Shown piece after piece: positions 54,172-62,779 of a stretch of DNA of 64,000 bases. A program made the translations under genes and the position numbers. The DNA is from Deltaproteobacteria bacterium (GTDB lineage Bacteria > Myxococcota_A > UBA9160 > JAJDAL01): NCBI GenBank assembly GCA_029261875.1, contig JAJDAL010000006.1, forward strand, positions 246,765-310,764. The letters run 5' to 3'. Below the pieces are notes generated by a model that ran no database searches, was not told the origin of the DNA, and saw only the letters and a program-made list of their open reading frames with translations. Each line of letters starts with the position of its first letter. Within the stretch, counting starts at the first letter, position 1.

Positions 54172-55164
54172 TCAGAACGCGAATTGCCAGCCCAAGGTGA
54201 GCTGCCAATCCACTTCGAGCTGGGGTCCATCGAGGCTCTGGTAGACCGGCCAACCGGCCTCCAGGGCCAAACGCTGCCCCTTCAGGATTCCCTTCCCGGC
54301 CGCAAGGTTGAGCCCGACCAGCGCGTCCAGCCGCTTACCGGCCCGCAGATCCGGGTCGGCGGTGGGGACCAGCGTTTTCACCAGGTCGTCATCGTCCCCG
54401 CGGATGTCGCCCCACTGTTGCCAGGCCAGCCGCAAGGACGTGCTCAACCAGCTCGCCAATCGGCGCGCCCCCCAGGCCGAGGCCTCGTACTCGTGTCCGA
54501 GTCGGTAGCCATTGCGGTTGTTCCCGAAGCGATAGGTCCCCAGCGCCTGGCCACCCCAGGAGTAAGCCCCCCCCTGCCCGCTGTACGTCAGCCCGGCCGA
54601 GGGATCGAACGTCCCGGAACCGAGCTGCATGGGATAGGGCAGGCGTACGCGACCCATGGGGGTGTCGTCTTTCTCGGAGATCGACCCGGTCGGGAAACTC
54701 AAGCGGGTATTCGCGTGCAGGTGGTGGACTTCGTTTTCAAAGAGCTTCCACAATCCTCCGACCGCGATATCCCCAATGCCCTTGGAACGCGTGGTGAACT
54801 TCGCCCCCATGCGGGTTTTGTGATTCATATCGAGTCGGAGGAAGGGCACCATGGCGGTCAGCGTCAGCTGGTCCGTCGGCGCGTACATCACGCCGAACAT
54901 ATGCATCTCCATGTCCATGGAAGTCGGCGTCACGGGAAAATTGCGCAGTACATCGGCGGAACTCTTGCGCGCGCTTCCATCCCGATTGCCCTTCATGCTC
55001 ATTCGCATGTAGCGGTAGGAAGTCATCCATTCGCCCGCGTGGTGGGTGTGGTCGCCCATCACTCCGATGGGCGCGTGGCCGTCGACGCGACCGGTTTCAT
55101 AGGCGGTCGCGGACGAAACGGCCGATACAACGCTCGCCAGGGCGAGCGCAAAACGGAACGACAC
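54172..55164 (-). CDS. Outer-membrane transporter-like barrel, possibly metal-related
   Basis: This 330-residue protein has a signal peptide (cleavage after SSATA) and alternating amphipathic strands to a terminal Phe (GWQFAF), as in outer-membrane beta-barrels. The mature N-terminus is His/Met-rich: HAPIGVMGDHTHHAGEWMTS, and MDMEMHMFGVMYAPTDQ follows. This composition suggests copper, silver or another soft metal. It resembles the MetA-type porin or transporter family, but that is tentative. The upstream gene encodes a His-rich exported protein. Confidence 0.65.
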   Translation of the reverse strand: MSFRFALALASVVSAVSSATAYETGRVDGHAPIGVMGDHTHHAGEWMTSYRYMRMSMKGNRDGSARKSSADVLRNFPVTPTSMDMEMHMFGVMYAPTDQLTLTAMVPFLRLDMNHKTRMGAKFTTRSKGIGDIAVGGLWKLFENEVHHLHANTRLSFPTGSISEKDDTPMGRVRLPYPMQLGSGTFDPSAGLTYSGQGGAYSWGGQALGTYRFGNNRNGYRLGHEYEASAWGARRLASWLSTSLRLAWQQWGDIRGDDDDLVKTLVPTADPDLRAGKRLDALVGLNLAAGKGILKGQRLALEAGWPVYQSLDGPQLEVDWQLTLGWQFAF

Positions 55165-55245
55165 GTCATCTCTCCTTTCCGTCGGCAGGGGTGAGCCCCC
55201 GCGACGGCGGATTTCGTCATTTCGAAGAATGAAATTGGAACGGAA

Positions 55246-55701
55246 CTAGGCAGAGATCGGAACGTGTTCGATACCGATGCGGAATGGATCCGGGAGCCAA
55301 ACGATCGACTTGGCATGCCCCACCGCGGCCCGGGGCAATACCGGGGGAGAGAACGAAGTCACAAGGGGATGGCCCAACACCAGTGAGAACCCGACCGGCG
55401 CACGCTCTCCACAGCCGCAGGAACAAGGGGCTTCGAGTCGAGCATCCACCGGAGCTTCGTGGCGCCGCGGCGGCGGCGTTGGGTGCGCGTGGTGGTCGTG
55501 GTCGTGATGCGCGTGACCGTGCGGGGTGTGGACTTCTTGGACCGGGGTCGACGCGCGGCCGTGTGCGTGGTCGGACGAGGATCGCGCACTGGGATGGGAA
55601 TCGACCGGGGAACGCGCCGCCACCGGCGATGGACACGGTGTCGAAAAGACACCGAGGTAGACCGCGGCACAGACCAAGGCCTGGATTCGAGGGGCGCGCA
55701 C
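55246..55701 (-). CDS. His-rich exported protein, probable metal binding
   Basis: This 151-residue protein starts with GTG and an Ala/Val-rich signal peptide (cleavage after VAA). Mid-protein it has HGHAHHDHDHHAH (about 61-73), then a Cys-rich CSCGCGE site. Such stretches bind Zn, Ni or Cu. It lies 81 bases upstream of the metal-rich barrel gene on the same strand and 50 bases downstream of the TetR gene. No family name is assigned. Role as periplasmic metal buffer or sensor is inference. Confidence 0.6.
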   Translation of the reverse strand: MRAPRIQALVCAAVYLGVFSTPCPSPVAARSPVDSHPSARSSSDHAHGRASTPVQEVHTPHGHAHHDHDHHAHPTPPPRRHEAPVDARLEAPCSCGCGERAPVGFSLVLGHPLVTSFSPPVLPRAAVGHAKSIVWLPDPFRIGIEHVPISA

Positions 55702-55751
55702 CTGCGGAGTCTAGGTCAAGCAGCGCGGCGAAAACCAGCGAAAGGGGTTGC

Positions 55752-56375
55752 CTAATGGGCTTCCAGTGCCGCTCGAAGAAAATTTCGCAATTCGCGCTTG
55801 CGGGTTCCGAGGGAGGTTTCGGACCACGGATCCGCATCCAGAGCCGCGCTGCCCGTCGCGTGCGCGATGGCGGGATAGAAGAGCACCAGCCCCAACAGGT
55901 TGATGAGTGTGTGGCGCACCTTGATGCGCCGGATCACGCCCGCGCGCCGGGCGCGGTCGAGCCAAGCCCCCGCAGCGACCAATACCTGGTCGAATGGGTG
56001 CGCGTCGTCGGCATCGAATGCAAAGACCCGAGCGCTCAGCGCGGATTCGTGTTCCGCCACCATCAAGCGCATGAGAAATCGAGCCGCTCCGCGTTCTTCG
56101 GAAAAATGGTCGACCAGTTCATCGGACAGTCGAAGTACCTGATCGAGAGAGGGCTTGCCGACGGCGAGCAGGGGTTCGATGCGCTTCAACAAGCGCTCGC
56201 CAATGCCCGAGTACACTTCGTGGGCCAGCTGTTCCTTGCTCTTGAAGTAGTGGAACAGCGTGCTTTTGTGGAGGCCAACCCTGTCGGCCACCATCTGCAA
56301 GCTCATCCCTTCGTAGCCGTGCTCGGCGATCAGACCGAGGGCCGTGTCGATGATTCGTTCGCGACTATCCGCCAT
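55752..56375 (-). CDS. TetR-family transcriptional regulator
   Basis: This 207-residue repressor-type protein has an N-terminal TetR helix-turn-helix: SRERIIDTALGLIAEHGYEG, then VADRVGLHKSTLFHYFKSKEQL. The C-terminal ligand domain is helical and unassigned. ATG at 56375 has GGAG eight bases upstream; a TTG at 56387 would add four residues. It lies 19 bases after the ferritin-like gene, and two matching palindromic operators lie in that gene's divergent promoter (57447-57486). It probably represses this unit and the facing hydrolase. Confidence 0.87.
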   Translation of the reverse strand: MADSRERIIDTALGLIAEHGYEGMSLQMVADRVGLHKSTLFHYFKSKEQLAHEVYSGIGERLLKRIEPLLAVGKPSLDQVLRLSDELVDHFSEERGAARFLMRLMVAEHESALSARVFAFDADDAHPFDQVLVAAGAWLDRARRAGVIRRIKVRHTLINLLGLVLFYPAIAHATGSAALDADPWSETSLGTRKRELRNFLRAALEAH

Positions 56376-56394
56376 GCGAAACTCCAACCCGCGC

Positions 56395-57417
56395 TTACGC
56401 GGCGAGTGCCCGTCCCCCGAAGGCGATTACCCGGCGCAGCGCTTTTCCGAGCGGGTTCTGACCGTGTCCGGGTCTCGGGACCACGAGATCCAACTCCGCC
56501 TCGTAGGTGGGGCTCGTGGTCGGATTGCGGGGAAAGAAGCGCAAGTCGGTTCCGGGAATCGGTCCGATCTTCTGGTCCAGCTCCCACAGCATCTTGTCGG
56601 CGTTGCGAATCAGATCGCGGGGGTTGAGACCGAGTTCGGCGTAGTAGGGCGCGTAACGAATCTGCGTGGCGCCGAAGAGATCTCCGATGCCATAGGTCGT
56701 GCCGCGAATTCGCTTGAGCTCCCGCACGGAAAGCTCCTTCAGCCGATCCGGTAGGTAGAGAACCCCCAAGCCGACGTGACGGGCTTCGTCCTTTTCGATG
56801 TAGGGCAAGAGGTCGCCCAGCACCGGTTCGATCTTGGCATCCGCGAGGAAGCGGAAGATCGTGATGGCCGTGCCCTCGGCGAGTAGCTGCATGGCGAAGA
56901 GTTTGACCGTCAGGTCTTTCGTAGCGAGCAAACGGCGCACACCGATCGCAAAGTAGGCGTCGAGTTTGGGCACCGGCACGTGGAGCAACGCCATGTAGTC
57001 GCGCAGGGTGTAGAAGTGACGGGCTTCATCGAACACCTGGGCCGAGGCCGCCAGGCGCGCGTCCGGGTCTTCGAGCCGCTCGGCCAATTCCGCGGCCACG
57101 ATCCAGGCCGCCAACTCGCCCCACATCAGCATCGAGATCGGGTGAGCGAGGGCCAGGCGTTTTTCCCGCGACAGTTGGATGCCCCCGTGGCGTGCGACTG
57201 CTTCGCGGAAGAGCGTCGGACCATCCCAGGCGTCCCGCATCGAATTCGCATAGATGCGGCGCAAGCGATTCGTTTTCTCCTCTGCCAGGGCCAGGGGCTC
57301 GTCGAGCAGGACCGCGTCGTTGGGCCAATCCCGAAAACGACCGACACGGGCGCGGAAAGCATTGTTGATCGCACGACCCACCACGCGGGCCAGTACCAAG
57401 GGCGTTCGCTCGGCCAT
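56395..57417 (-). CDS. Ferritin-like diiron oxygenase (AurF-like)
   Basis: This 340-residue protein has a full four-helix diiron ligand set: Glu101 (WGELAAW), Glu131-x2-His134 (FDEARH), Glu181 (LAEGTAI) and Glu211-x2-His214 (KDEARH). The length and order resemble p-aminobenzoate N-oxygenase AurF-like or other long-chain hydroxylases. A substrate is not visible. ATG at 57417 has AGGAGCTG upstream. It is the first gene of an operon with the TetR regulator and is divergent from an alpha/beta hydrolase. Confidence 0.78.
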   Translation of the reverse strand: MAERTPLVLARVVGRAINNAFRARVGRFRDWPNDAVLLDEPLALAEEKTNRLRRIYANSMRDAWDGPTLFREAVARHGGIQLSREKRLALAHPISMLMWGELAAWIVAAELAERLEDPDARLAASAQVFDEARHFYTLRDYMALLHVPVPKLDAYFAIGVRRLLATKDLTVKLFAMQLLAEGTAITIFRFLADAKIEPVLGDLLPYIEKDEARHVGLGVLYLPDRLKELSVRELKRIRGTTYGIGDLFGATQIRYAPYYAELGLNPRDLIRNADKMLWELDQKIGPIPGTDLRFFPRNPTTSPTYEAELDLVVPRPGHGQNPLGKALRRVIAFGGRALAA

Positions 57418-57446
57418 CGATTCAGCTCCTCTTGTGGGCGCGCCAA

Positions 57447-57486
57447 CCAACCGATTGGTTGGGAACCCTACCAACCGGTTGGTTGG
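57447..57486. promoter_or_regulatory. Twin palindromic operators for a TetR-type repressor
   Basis: Two copies of CCAACC-N4-GGTTGG lie at 57447-57462 (N4 = GATT) and 57471-57486 (N4 = GGTT), centre to centre 24 bases. They sit in the 132-base divergent promoter between the diiron oxygenase and the alpha/beta hydrolase. Perfect 6-bp arms with a 4-base spacer are typical of TetR operators. The nearest regulator gene is the TetR at 55752-56375. Confidence 0.82.
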
Positions 57487-57549
57487 CCCGCAAGCCCAAA
57501 GGCGAACCCAGGCGAGGCGGCTCGCGCCCCTTTGCCGTAGGTTCACGCC

Positions 57550-58434
57550 ATGGCCACCTCCCACGCCCCGGGCTGGTTCCTGCAGGCCCTCGATACGCCT
57601 TTCGAGGAGCGGCGAATCGAGGTCGAGGGCTGTCGGATCCAATACCTGTCCTGGGGTGACCCGGAGAAACCCGGCATCGTGCTGGTCCACGGCGGCGCCG
57701 CCCATGCTCATTGGTGGAGTTTCATCGCCCCCCTCCTGACCCACCAATATCGCGTCGTGGCCCTCGACCTCTCGGGGCACGGGGAAAGCGGACGCCGCAA
57801 GGAGTACCCGCGGGAGATGTGGGCCCGGGAGGTCATGGCGGTGTCCGAGGACGCGGGATTCCCCGGGCCCCCGATCGTCGTGGGACACAGCATGGGGGGC
57901 TTCGTCACCATTGCCGCTGCGGCCCTGTTCGGACAACGCTTGGCGGGTGCCGTCGTGCTCGACTCCCCGGTACGCCGCCCGGACCCGGAAGCCGAAGAAG
58001 GCGCGCGCGGGCGTGCCTTTCGCAACCCCAAGGTCTATCCCGATCTCGAAACCGCCCTCGCGCACTTCCGCCTCGTACCGAGCCACCCGGTCGAGAACCA
58101 ATACATCATGGACCACATCGCGCGGACTTCCCTGACCCAGAAGGAAGGCGGTTGGACCTGGAAGTTCGACCCGATGGTGTTTCATCGCTTCACACCGCGC
58201 CCCGCCCATGAAATCCTTCCGGAAGTGCGCTGTCGAATCGCGCTATTCCGAGGGGAGTATGGGCTCGTCACACCCGACATCGGGGACTACATGTACGAGT
58301 TACTGGGTCGCAATGCGCCGGTGGTCGAGATTCCCCAGGCCCATCACCACATGATGCTCGACCAACCCCTGGCACTGATTGCGGGTCTGCGGGCCTTGCT
58401 CGCGGATTGGGAACACTCGGTTCCGCGCAAGTAA
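57550..58434 (+). CDS. Alpha/beta hydrolase
   Basis: This 294-residue hydrolase has the nucleophile elbow VGHSMGGFVT, the HGGAAHAHWW oxyanion strand, the LDLSGHGESG strand and the late AHHHMMLDQP catalytic His region. It is intact by length. The substrate is unknown. It is divergently arranged with the TetR-linked diiron oxygenase and shares the twin operator region, so coordinated control is likely. Confidence 0.85.
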   Translation: MATSHAPGWFLQALDTPFEERRIEVEGCRIQYLSWGDPEKPGIVLVHGGAAHAHWWSFIAPLLTHQYRVVALDLSGHGESGRRKEYPREMWAREVMAVSEDAGFPGPPIVVGHSMGGFVTIAAAALFGQRLAGAVVLDSPVRRPDPEAEEGARGRAFRNPKVYPDLETALAHFRLVPSHPVENQYIMDHIARTSLTQKEGGWTWKFDPMVFHRFTPRPAHEILPEVRCRIALFRGEYGLVTPDIGDYMYELLGRNAPVVEIPQAHHHMMLDQPLALIAGLRALLADWEHSVPRK

Positions 58435-58453
58435 CGGGCGGCGAGGGGCGCGT

Positions 58454-60787
58454 TCAGACGTTCGTCGTGTGGGACTCGCGATCGAGCAATTCGCGCAGAG
58501 TCGCGGCCAGTACCTGCATGCTCACGGGCTTGTTGAGATAGGCGTCGGCGTTGAGCCGTGCCAAAGTGGCTGCGTTCATGCTTTCGGAATACCCGCTCGA
58601 GAGAACGATGGGGATGTCACTGCGAATTCTGCGCAACTGATCCGCCAGAGCATCGCCCGACATGTCGGGCATGATCTGGTCGGTGATCACGAGTTGGAAT
58701 CGACCGGGATCTCGGCGGAAATACTCGAGAGCGCTGACCCCGCTCGTGAAGCCATCCCACAGATACCCCAAGGCGTTCAACATCTCTCCCGTCATGCGGA
58801 CCAGCGGCGCTTCGTCGTCCACGAATAGAATTCGCTCACTCCCGCGGGCGAGCTCTGCCCTGGGAAGACGCGCCCGCAACGTCTTCTCTGCCGGAGGCAT
58901 CTCGGGCAAGTAGACGGTGAACGTCGTCCCTTTGCCCTCGACGCTGTCTACCGCGATCGCACCCTCGTGGCTCTTGACGATGCCGTGCGCGACCGACAGG
59001 CCCATGCCGGTGCCGCCGTCCCCACGGCGCGTGGTGAAGAACGGTTCGAAGATCCGGTTGATCACACCCGGCGGAATCCCTCGCCCCGAATCCGCGATGG
59101 TGACGCGCGTGTAGAGCCCGGGTGCGAGTTCTTCCGTGGCCATCTGACTCTTGGCGTCGACGGAACCGATCTGGATCTCGATCGTTCCCACGGATCCTCC
59201 GATGGATTCCGAGGCGTTGGCCAACAGGTTGATCAAGAGCTGATAGACCTGTGCCGAATCTCCGAGCACCGCGTGGGGCTCCCCATCGTCGTGGACCTGC
59301 ACACGAACGTCGCTGCCACAGGTCGAGCGCAGAACCTCCACCGCCTCGTTCAGCATCGTCACCATGTCGACGGATTCTTCGTTGCGTTTCGAACTTCGGC
59401 TGAAGGCCAGAATTTGGGATGTCATACTCGATGCGCGTCGCGTGGCCGCAAGCACCGCCTCCAGGTTGTGACGCGCTTGCCCCGACTCCGGAAGGTCGCG
59501 CATGGCGAGTTCGACATTGCCGTGGATAACGTAGAGAAGATTGTTGAAGTCGTGCGCGATCCCCCCCGCCAACACCCCCAGGCTCTCGAGGCGCTGAGAA
59601 TGACGCAACCGGTTTTCGAGTTCTGCGCGCTCGGCGCGCACGCGCTGTTGATCGGTGATGTCGAAAATAAGCGAGGAAATGCTGGTGACATCGCCCTGGG
59701 AGTTGATGATCGGCGACACGGTCAAGCTCACATCGACCAGTGCTCCGTCTTTGCGTAGGCGGAGGGTTTCCCGATTGTTCACGGAGACGCCCCGGCGCAC
59801 GCTGCCGAGCACCACCTCGCGCTCGTCGGGCAGATTTTCGGGGTGGAGGATCGTGATCGATCTGCCGAGGACCTCTGCCTCTTCGTAGCCGAAAATACTT
59901 CGGGCTCCGGGATTCCAACTCAAGATCATCCCGTCGAGGTCGACGGAAATGATCGCGGCATCGGAGTAGCGAACGATCGAGGCCAGGTGTTCGCTCTCGC
60001 GCACGGCAGACTTGTGCTCGGTGACGTCGGTGTGCATGACCGCGACACCTTCGTCGCCGAGCGGACCCACTGGAGCCGCGTAGACTCGAAACCAAAGCTC
60101 CTTCTCCGGGGTCGAGCACGCGTACTCGTCGGTGAAATACGCGAGCTCTCCCTTCAGCACGCGCTCGATCCCATCCGCCACACGAAGTGCCGCCTCAGCA
60201 CCCGGCCCGGCCGCTTTGCGGCAAACTTCGAGATAGTCCATCCCGATTCCGCAACCGGAACCCACATATCCGTGACACTGGCCGAACTGCCGCCAACGCG
60301 CGTTGACGGAACGAACCGTGCCCCGGGAATCGAGCAAGGCGATGTTGGCGGGCAGCGTATCGATGACCGACGCCCGGACCCGGAAATCGCGCTGCTCCGC
60401 CGCCTGCAGGTGATGCAATGTCGTGGTGTCGATGATGACGCCGGTCCAATGCATGCTTCCATCTTCGAATGGCGTCGGGCGGGCGATGGCGCGCACATGC
60501 CTCGTCCTCCCCGCGGCATTGCGGATCCGGTATTCGTGTTCCCAGACTTCGACCCGATCCCGCGCCCGCTTGGCGCTCTCCACCAGGGCGGGCACGTCCT
60601 CCGCCACCACCATTCCAGTCAGTTGATTGGGATCCGCCCGCGCTTCTTCGGGATCGAGCCCCAGAATCTCCCGACAGGCTCCGCTGATGTAGAGCAGACG
60701 CGGACGATTCTCGGCATCGCGTTCCAGGCAGTAGATCACCGCCGGTAGCGATGCGGTTTCGATTCCGGGGTTGGTGGGTTCCGGCAC
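58454..60787 (-). CDS. Hybrid sensor histidine kinase with three PAS domains
   Basis: This 777-residue kinase has PAS domains at about 15-125, 135-260 and 270-385, then HisKA with the phospho-acceptor His412 in GGIAHDFNNLL. The HATPase motifs include N-box NLLANASE (near 520), DSGRGIPPG and GTGMGLSVA. A C-terminal receiver domain has VDDE (657-659), Asp703 and Lys753. No membrane segment is seen, so the sensor is cytoplasmic. The GTG start at 60787 lies 7 bases after the response-regulator stop, and the two form an operon. Confidence 0.9.
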   Translation of the reverse strand: MPEPTNPGIETASLPAVIYCLERDAENRPRLLYISGACREILGLDPEEARADPNQLTGMVVAEDVPALVESAKRARDRVEVWEHEYRIRNAAGRTRHVRAIARPTPFEDGSMHWTGVIIDTTTLHHLQAAEQRDFRVRASVIDTLPANIALLDSRGTVRSVNARWRQFGQCHGYVGSGCGIGMDYLEVCRKAAGPGAEAALRVADGIERVLKGELAYFTDEYACSTPEKELWFRVYAAPVGPLGDEGVAVMHTDVTEHKSAVRESEHLASIVRYSDAAIISVDLDGMILSWNPGARSIFGYEEAEVLGRSITILHPENLPDEREVVLGSVRRGVSVNNRETLRLRKDGALVDVSLTVSPIINSQGDVTSISSLIFDITDQQRVRAERAELENRLRHSQRLESLGVLAGGIAHDFNNLLYVIHGNVELAMRDLPESGQARHNLEAVLAATRRASSMTSQILAFSRSSKRNEESVDMVTMLNEAVEVLRSTCGSDVRVQVHDDGEPHAVLGDSAQVYQLLINLLANASESIGGSVGTIEIQIGSVDAKSQMATEELAPGLYTRVTIADSGRGIPPGVINRIFEPFFTTRRGDGGTGMGLSVAHGIVKSHEGAIAVDSVEGKGTTFTVYLPEMPPAEKTLRARLPRAELARGSERILFVDDEAPLVRMTGEMLNALGYLWDGFTSGVSALEYFRRDPGRFQLVITDQIMPDMSGDALADQLRRIRSDIPIVLSSGYSESMNAATLARLNADAYLNKPVSMQVLAATLRELLDRESHTTNV

Positions 60788-60794
60788 ATTCGGC

Positions 60795-61445
60795 CTAGGG
60801 GTTGACGAGACCTTCGCGAATGGCGAAGCGGGTGAGTTCGACGCGATCGTGAATCTTGAGCTTGTTCATCACGTGGTGGACGTGGTGATCGATGGTCTTG
60901 ACGCTGAGCCCCAGGGTCGAAGCGATCTCCTTCTTCGACATGGCCCTCGCGACATGACCCAGCACTTCGAGTTCTCGCGCGGTCAGTAGCTCCAGGGGAG
61001 ACCGTTCGCGATAGGGGCGTTCGCAGGCGAAGCGATTGATTCGAGAGCGAACTTCGCTGGAGAAAACACGCTCTCCCGCGATCACCGAACGAACGGCGTC
61101 CACCACACGACTCGGGGACTCGTTCTTGGTGAGGTACGCGTCGGCGTTCATCGACAACGCGCGCGAAATGAACTGGTCTTTGAGATACCCACTCAGGAAA
61201 ATGATTCGGATCCCGGGACACTTGTCGCGCAGGATGCGACCCAACTCGAAACTGTCGGCACCGGGGATGTCGATATCGAGAATCGCGACATCGGGCTTGG
61301 ATCGCTCGGCGATTGCGACGGCCTCGGATCCGTTGTCCGTCTGACCCAGAACCTCGATATCGCTCTCTGCATCGAGATGCTGGGCGAGCATGGCTCGAAC
61401 CAGCTCGTGGTCATCGACCAGGAGTATGCGGTGCGGGGGGGTCAT
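60795..61445 (-). CDS. NarL/FixJ-family response regulator
   Basis: This 216-residue regulator has a receiver domain with the phospho-acceptor Asp57 in AILDIDIPG and Lys107 region LTKNES. A C-terminal LuxR-type helix-turn-helix follows at about 150-210 (LTARELEVLGHVARAMSKKE, then TLGLSVKTIDHHVHHVM). It is translated before the hybrid kinase in the same operon, which would phosphorylate it. The target promoters cannot be read from the sequence. Confidence 0.92.
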   Translation of the reverse strand: MTPPHRILLVDDHELVRAMLAQHLDAESDIEVLGQTDNGSEAVAIAERSKPDVAILDIDIPGADSFELGRILRDKCPGIRIIFLSGYLKDQFISRALSMNADAYLTKNESPSRVVDAVRSVIAGERVFSSEVRSRINRFACERPYRERSPLELLTARELEVLGHVARAMSKKEIASTLGLSVKTIDHHVHHVMNKLKIHDRVELTRFAIREGLVNP

Positions 61446-61524
61446 CGCAGAGCCATTCTAAACGAAATGGCGCAAAAGACGAAGTGCCGGGGAATGGTAG
61501 ACTGAGCGCCCGAGGAGGATCTCC

Positions 61525-62751
61525 ATGGCCCCTGGACCGGAAGACGTCGGACTGTCGGGTGAGCGCCTCGCGCGCATCGACGCCCACCTGAAGAATCGGT
61601 ACCTGGATCCCGGCAAGATCGCCGGTGCCCTGACGCTGGTCTATCGCCGTGGCAAAATCGCCCACCTCTCGCCGCAAGGGCTCGCCGACCGCGAGCGCGG
61701 CGTTTCGATGGCCGAAGACACTCTCTTCCGCATCTACTCCATGACCAAGCCCATTACGTCCGTGGCGTTGATGATGTTGTACGAGCACGGTCACTTTCAA
61801 CTCAACGACCCGGTGCGCAAGTTCATTCCCGAATGGAAAAATCTGCGCGTGTTTCGCGCGGGTTCCTATCCGCAATTCCTCACGGAACCCTGCCAGCGCG
61901 AGATGAAGATCCGCGACCTTTTCACCCACATGTCCGGTCTCACCTACGGTTTCATGCATCGCACGAACGTGGATGCCGCCTATCGAAAACTGGGGATCGG
62001 CATGTTGGATGCCCGCTACAAGGGAAACCTACAGGACATGATCGAAGCCCTGGCAGACCTGCCCCTGGAATTTTCACCGGGTACGGCTTGGAATTACTCC
62101 GTGGCGACGGACGTCCTCGGTCATCTGGTGGAGAAGATTTCGGGCGAGCCACTCGACGAATATCTCCGACGGCATTTGTTCGAACCGCTCGGCATGCTGG
62201 ATACGGGCTTCCGCGTCCCCGAAGAAAAACTGGATCGCTTTGCGGCGTCCTACACGCGTGGACCCAAGAAGGAATTGCTCTTGCTGGACGACCCCCAGAA
62301 AAGCGGCTGGGCGCGCGAGCAGCGTTTCCTTTCCGGCGGCGGCGGACTCGTATCGACGGCCGCCGACTACCTCAAGTTCTGCCGCATGCTTCTTTCCGGC
62401 GGCGAACTCGACGGCACCCGCATTCTCGGCCCGCGAACGCTCGAGTTGATGACGCGCAATCATCTTCCCGAGGACCAGGACTTGACCCAGCTGGCCAGTG
62501 GCGCCTTCAGCGAAACCACCTACGAGGGCGTCGGTTTCGGACTCGGGTTTTCCGTCACCCTCGACCCCGTAGCCGCCGGGGTCGTGGGAAGCGCGGGGGA
62601 GTTCGCCTGGGGGGGCGCGGCGAGCACGGCGTTCTGGATCGACCCCAGTGAAGACCTGATCGTAATCTTCCTGACCCAGATCCTGCCATCTCAGCTGTTC
62701 AATTTCCGGGGGCAGCTCAAATCCATCATCTACCCCGCCATTCTCGATTGA
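61525..62751 (+). CDS. Serine hydrolase, class C beta-lactamase family
   Basis: This 408-residue protein has the beta-lactamase/transpeptidase fold. The S-x-x-K site is SMTK (about 72-75), the Tyr region is WNYSVATDVLG, and the late WGGAASTAF takes the place of KTG. Such proteins include esterases and penicillin-binding-type enzymes; a true antibiotic lactamase is not implied. No signal peptide is seen. ATG at 61525 has GGAGG-like GAGGAGGATC upstream. It faces the response regulator across a short divergent promoter. Confidence 0.87.
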   Translation: MAPGPEDVGLSGERLARIDAHLKNRYLDPGKIAGALTLVYRRGKIAHLSPQGLADRERGVSMAEDTLFRIYSMTKPITSVALMMLYEHGHFQLNDPVRKFIPEWKNLRVFRAGSYPQFLTEPCQREMKIRDLFTHMSGLTYGFMHRTNVDAAYRKLGIGMLDARYKGNLQDMIEALADLPLEFSPGTAWNYSVATDVLGHLVEKISGEPLDEYLRRHLFEPLGMLDTGFRVPEEKLDRFAASYTRGPKKELLLLDDPQKSGWAREQRFLSGGGGLVSTAADYLKFCRMLLSGGELDGTRILGPRTLELMTRNHLPEDQDLTQLASGAFSETTYEGVGFGLGFSVTLDPVAAGVVGSAGEFAWGGAASTAFWIDPSEDLIVIFLTQILPSQLFNFRGQLKSIIYPAILD

Positions 62752-62779
62752 TGGGCGGCGTTGCCGCGCCGCTCGCCCG

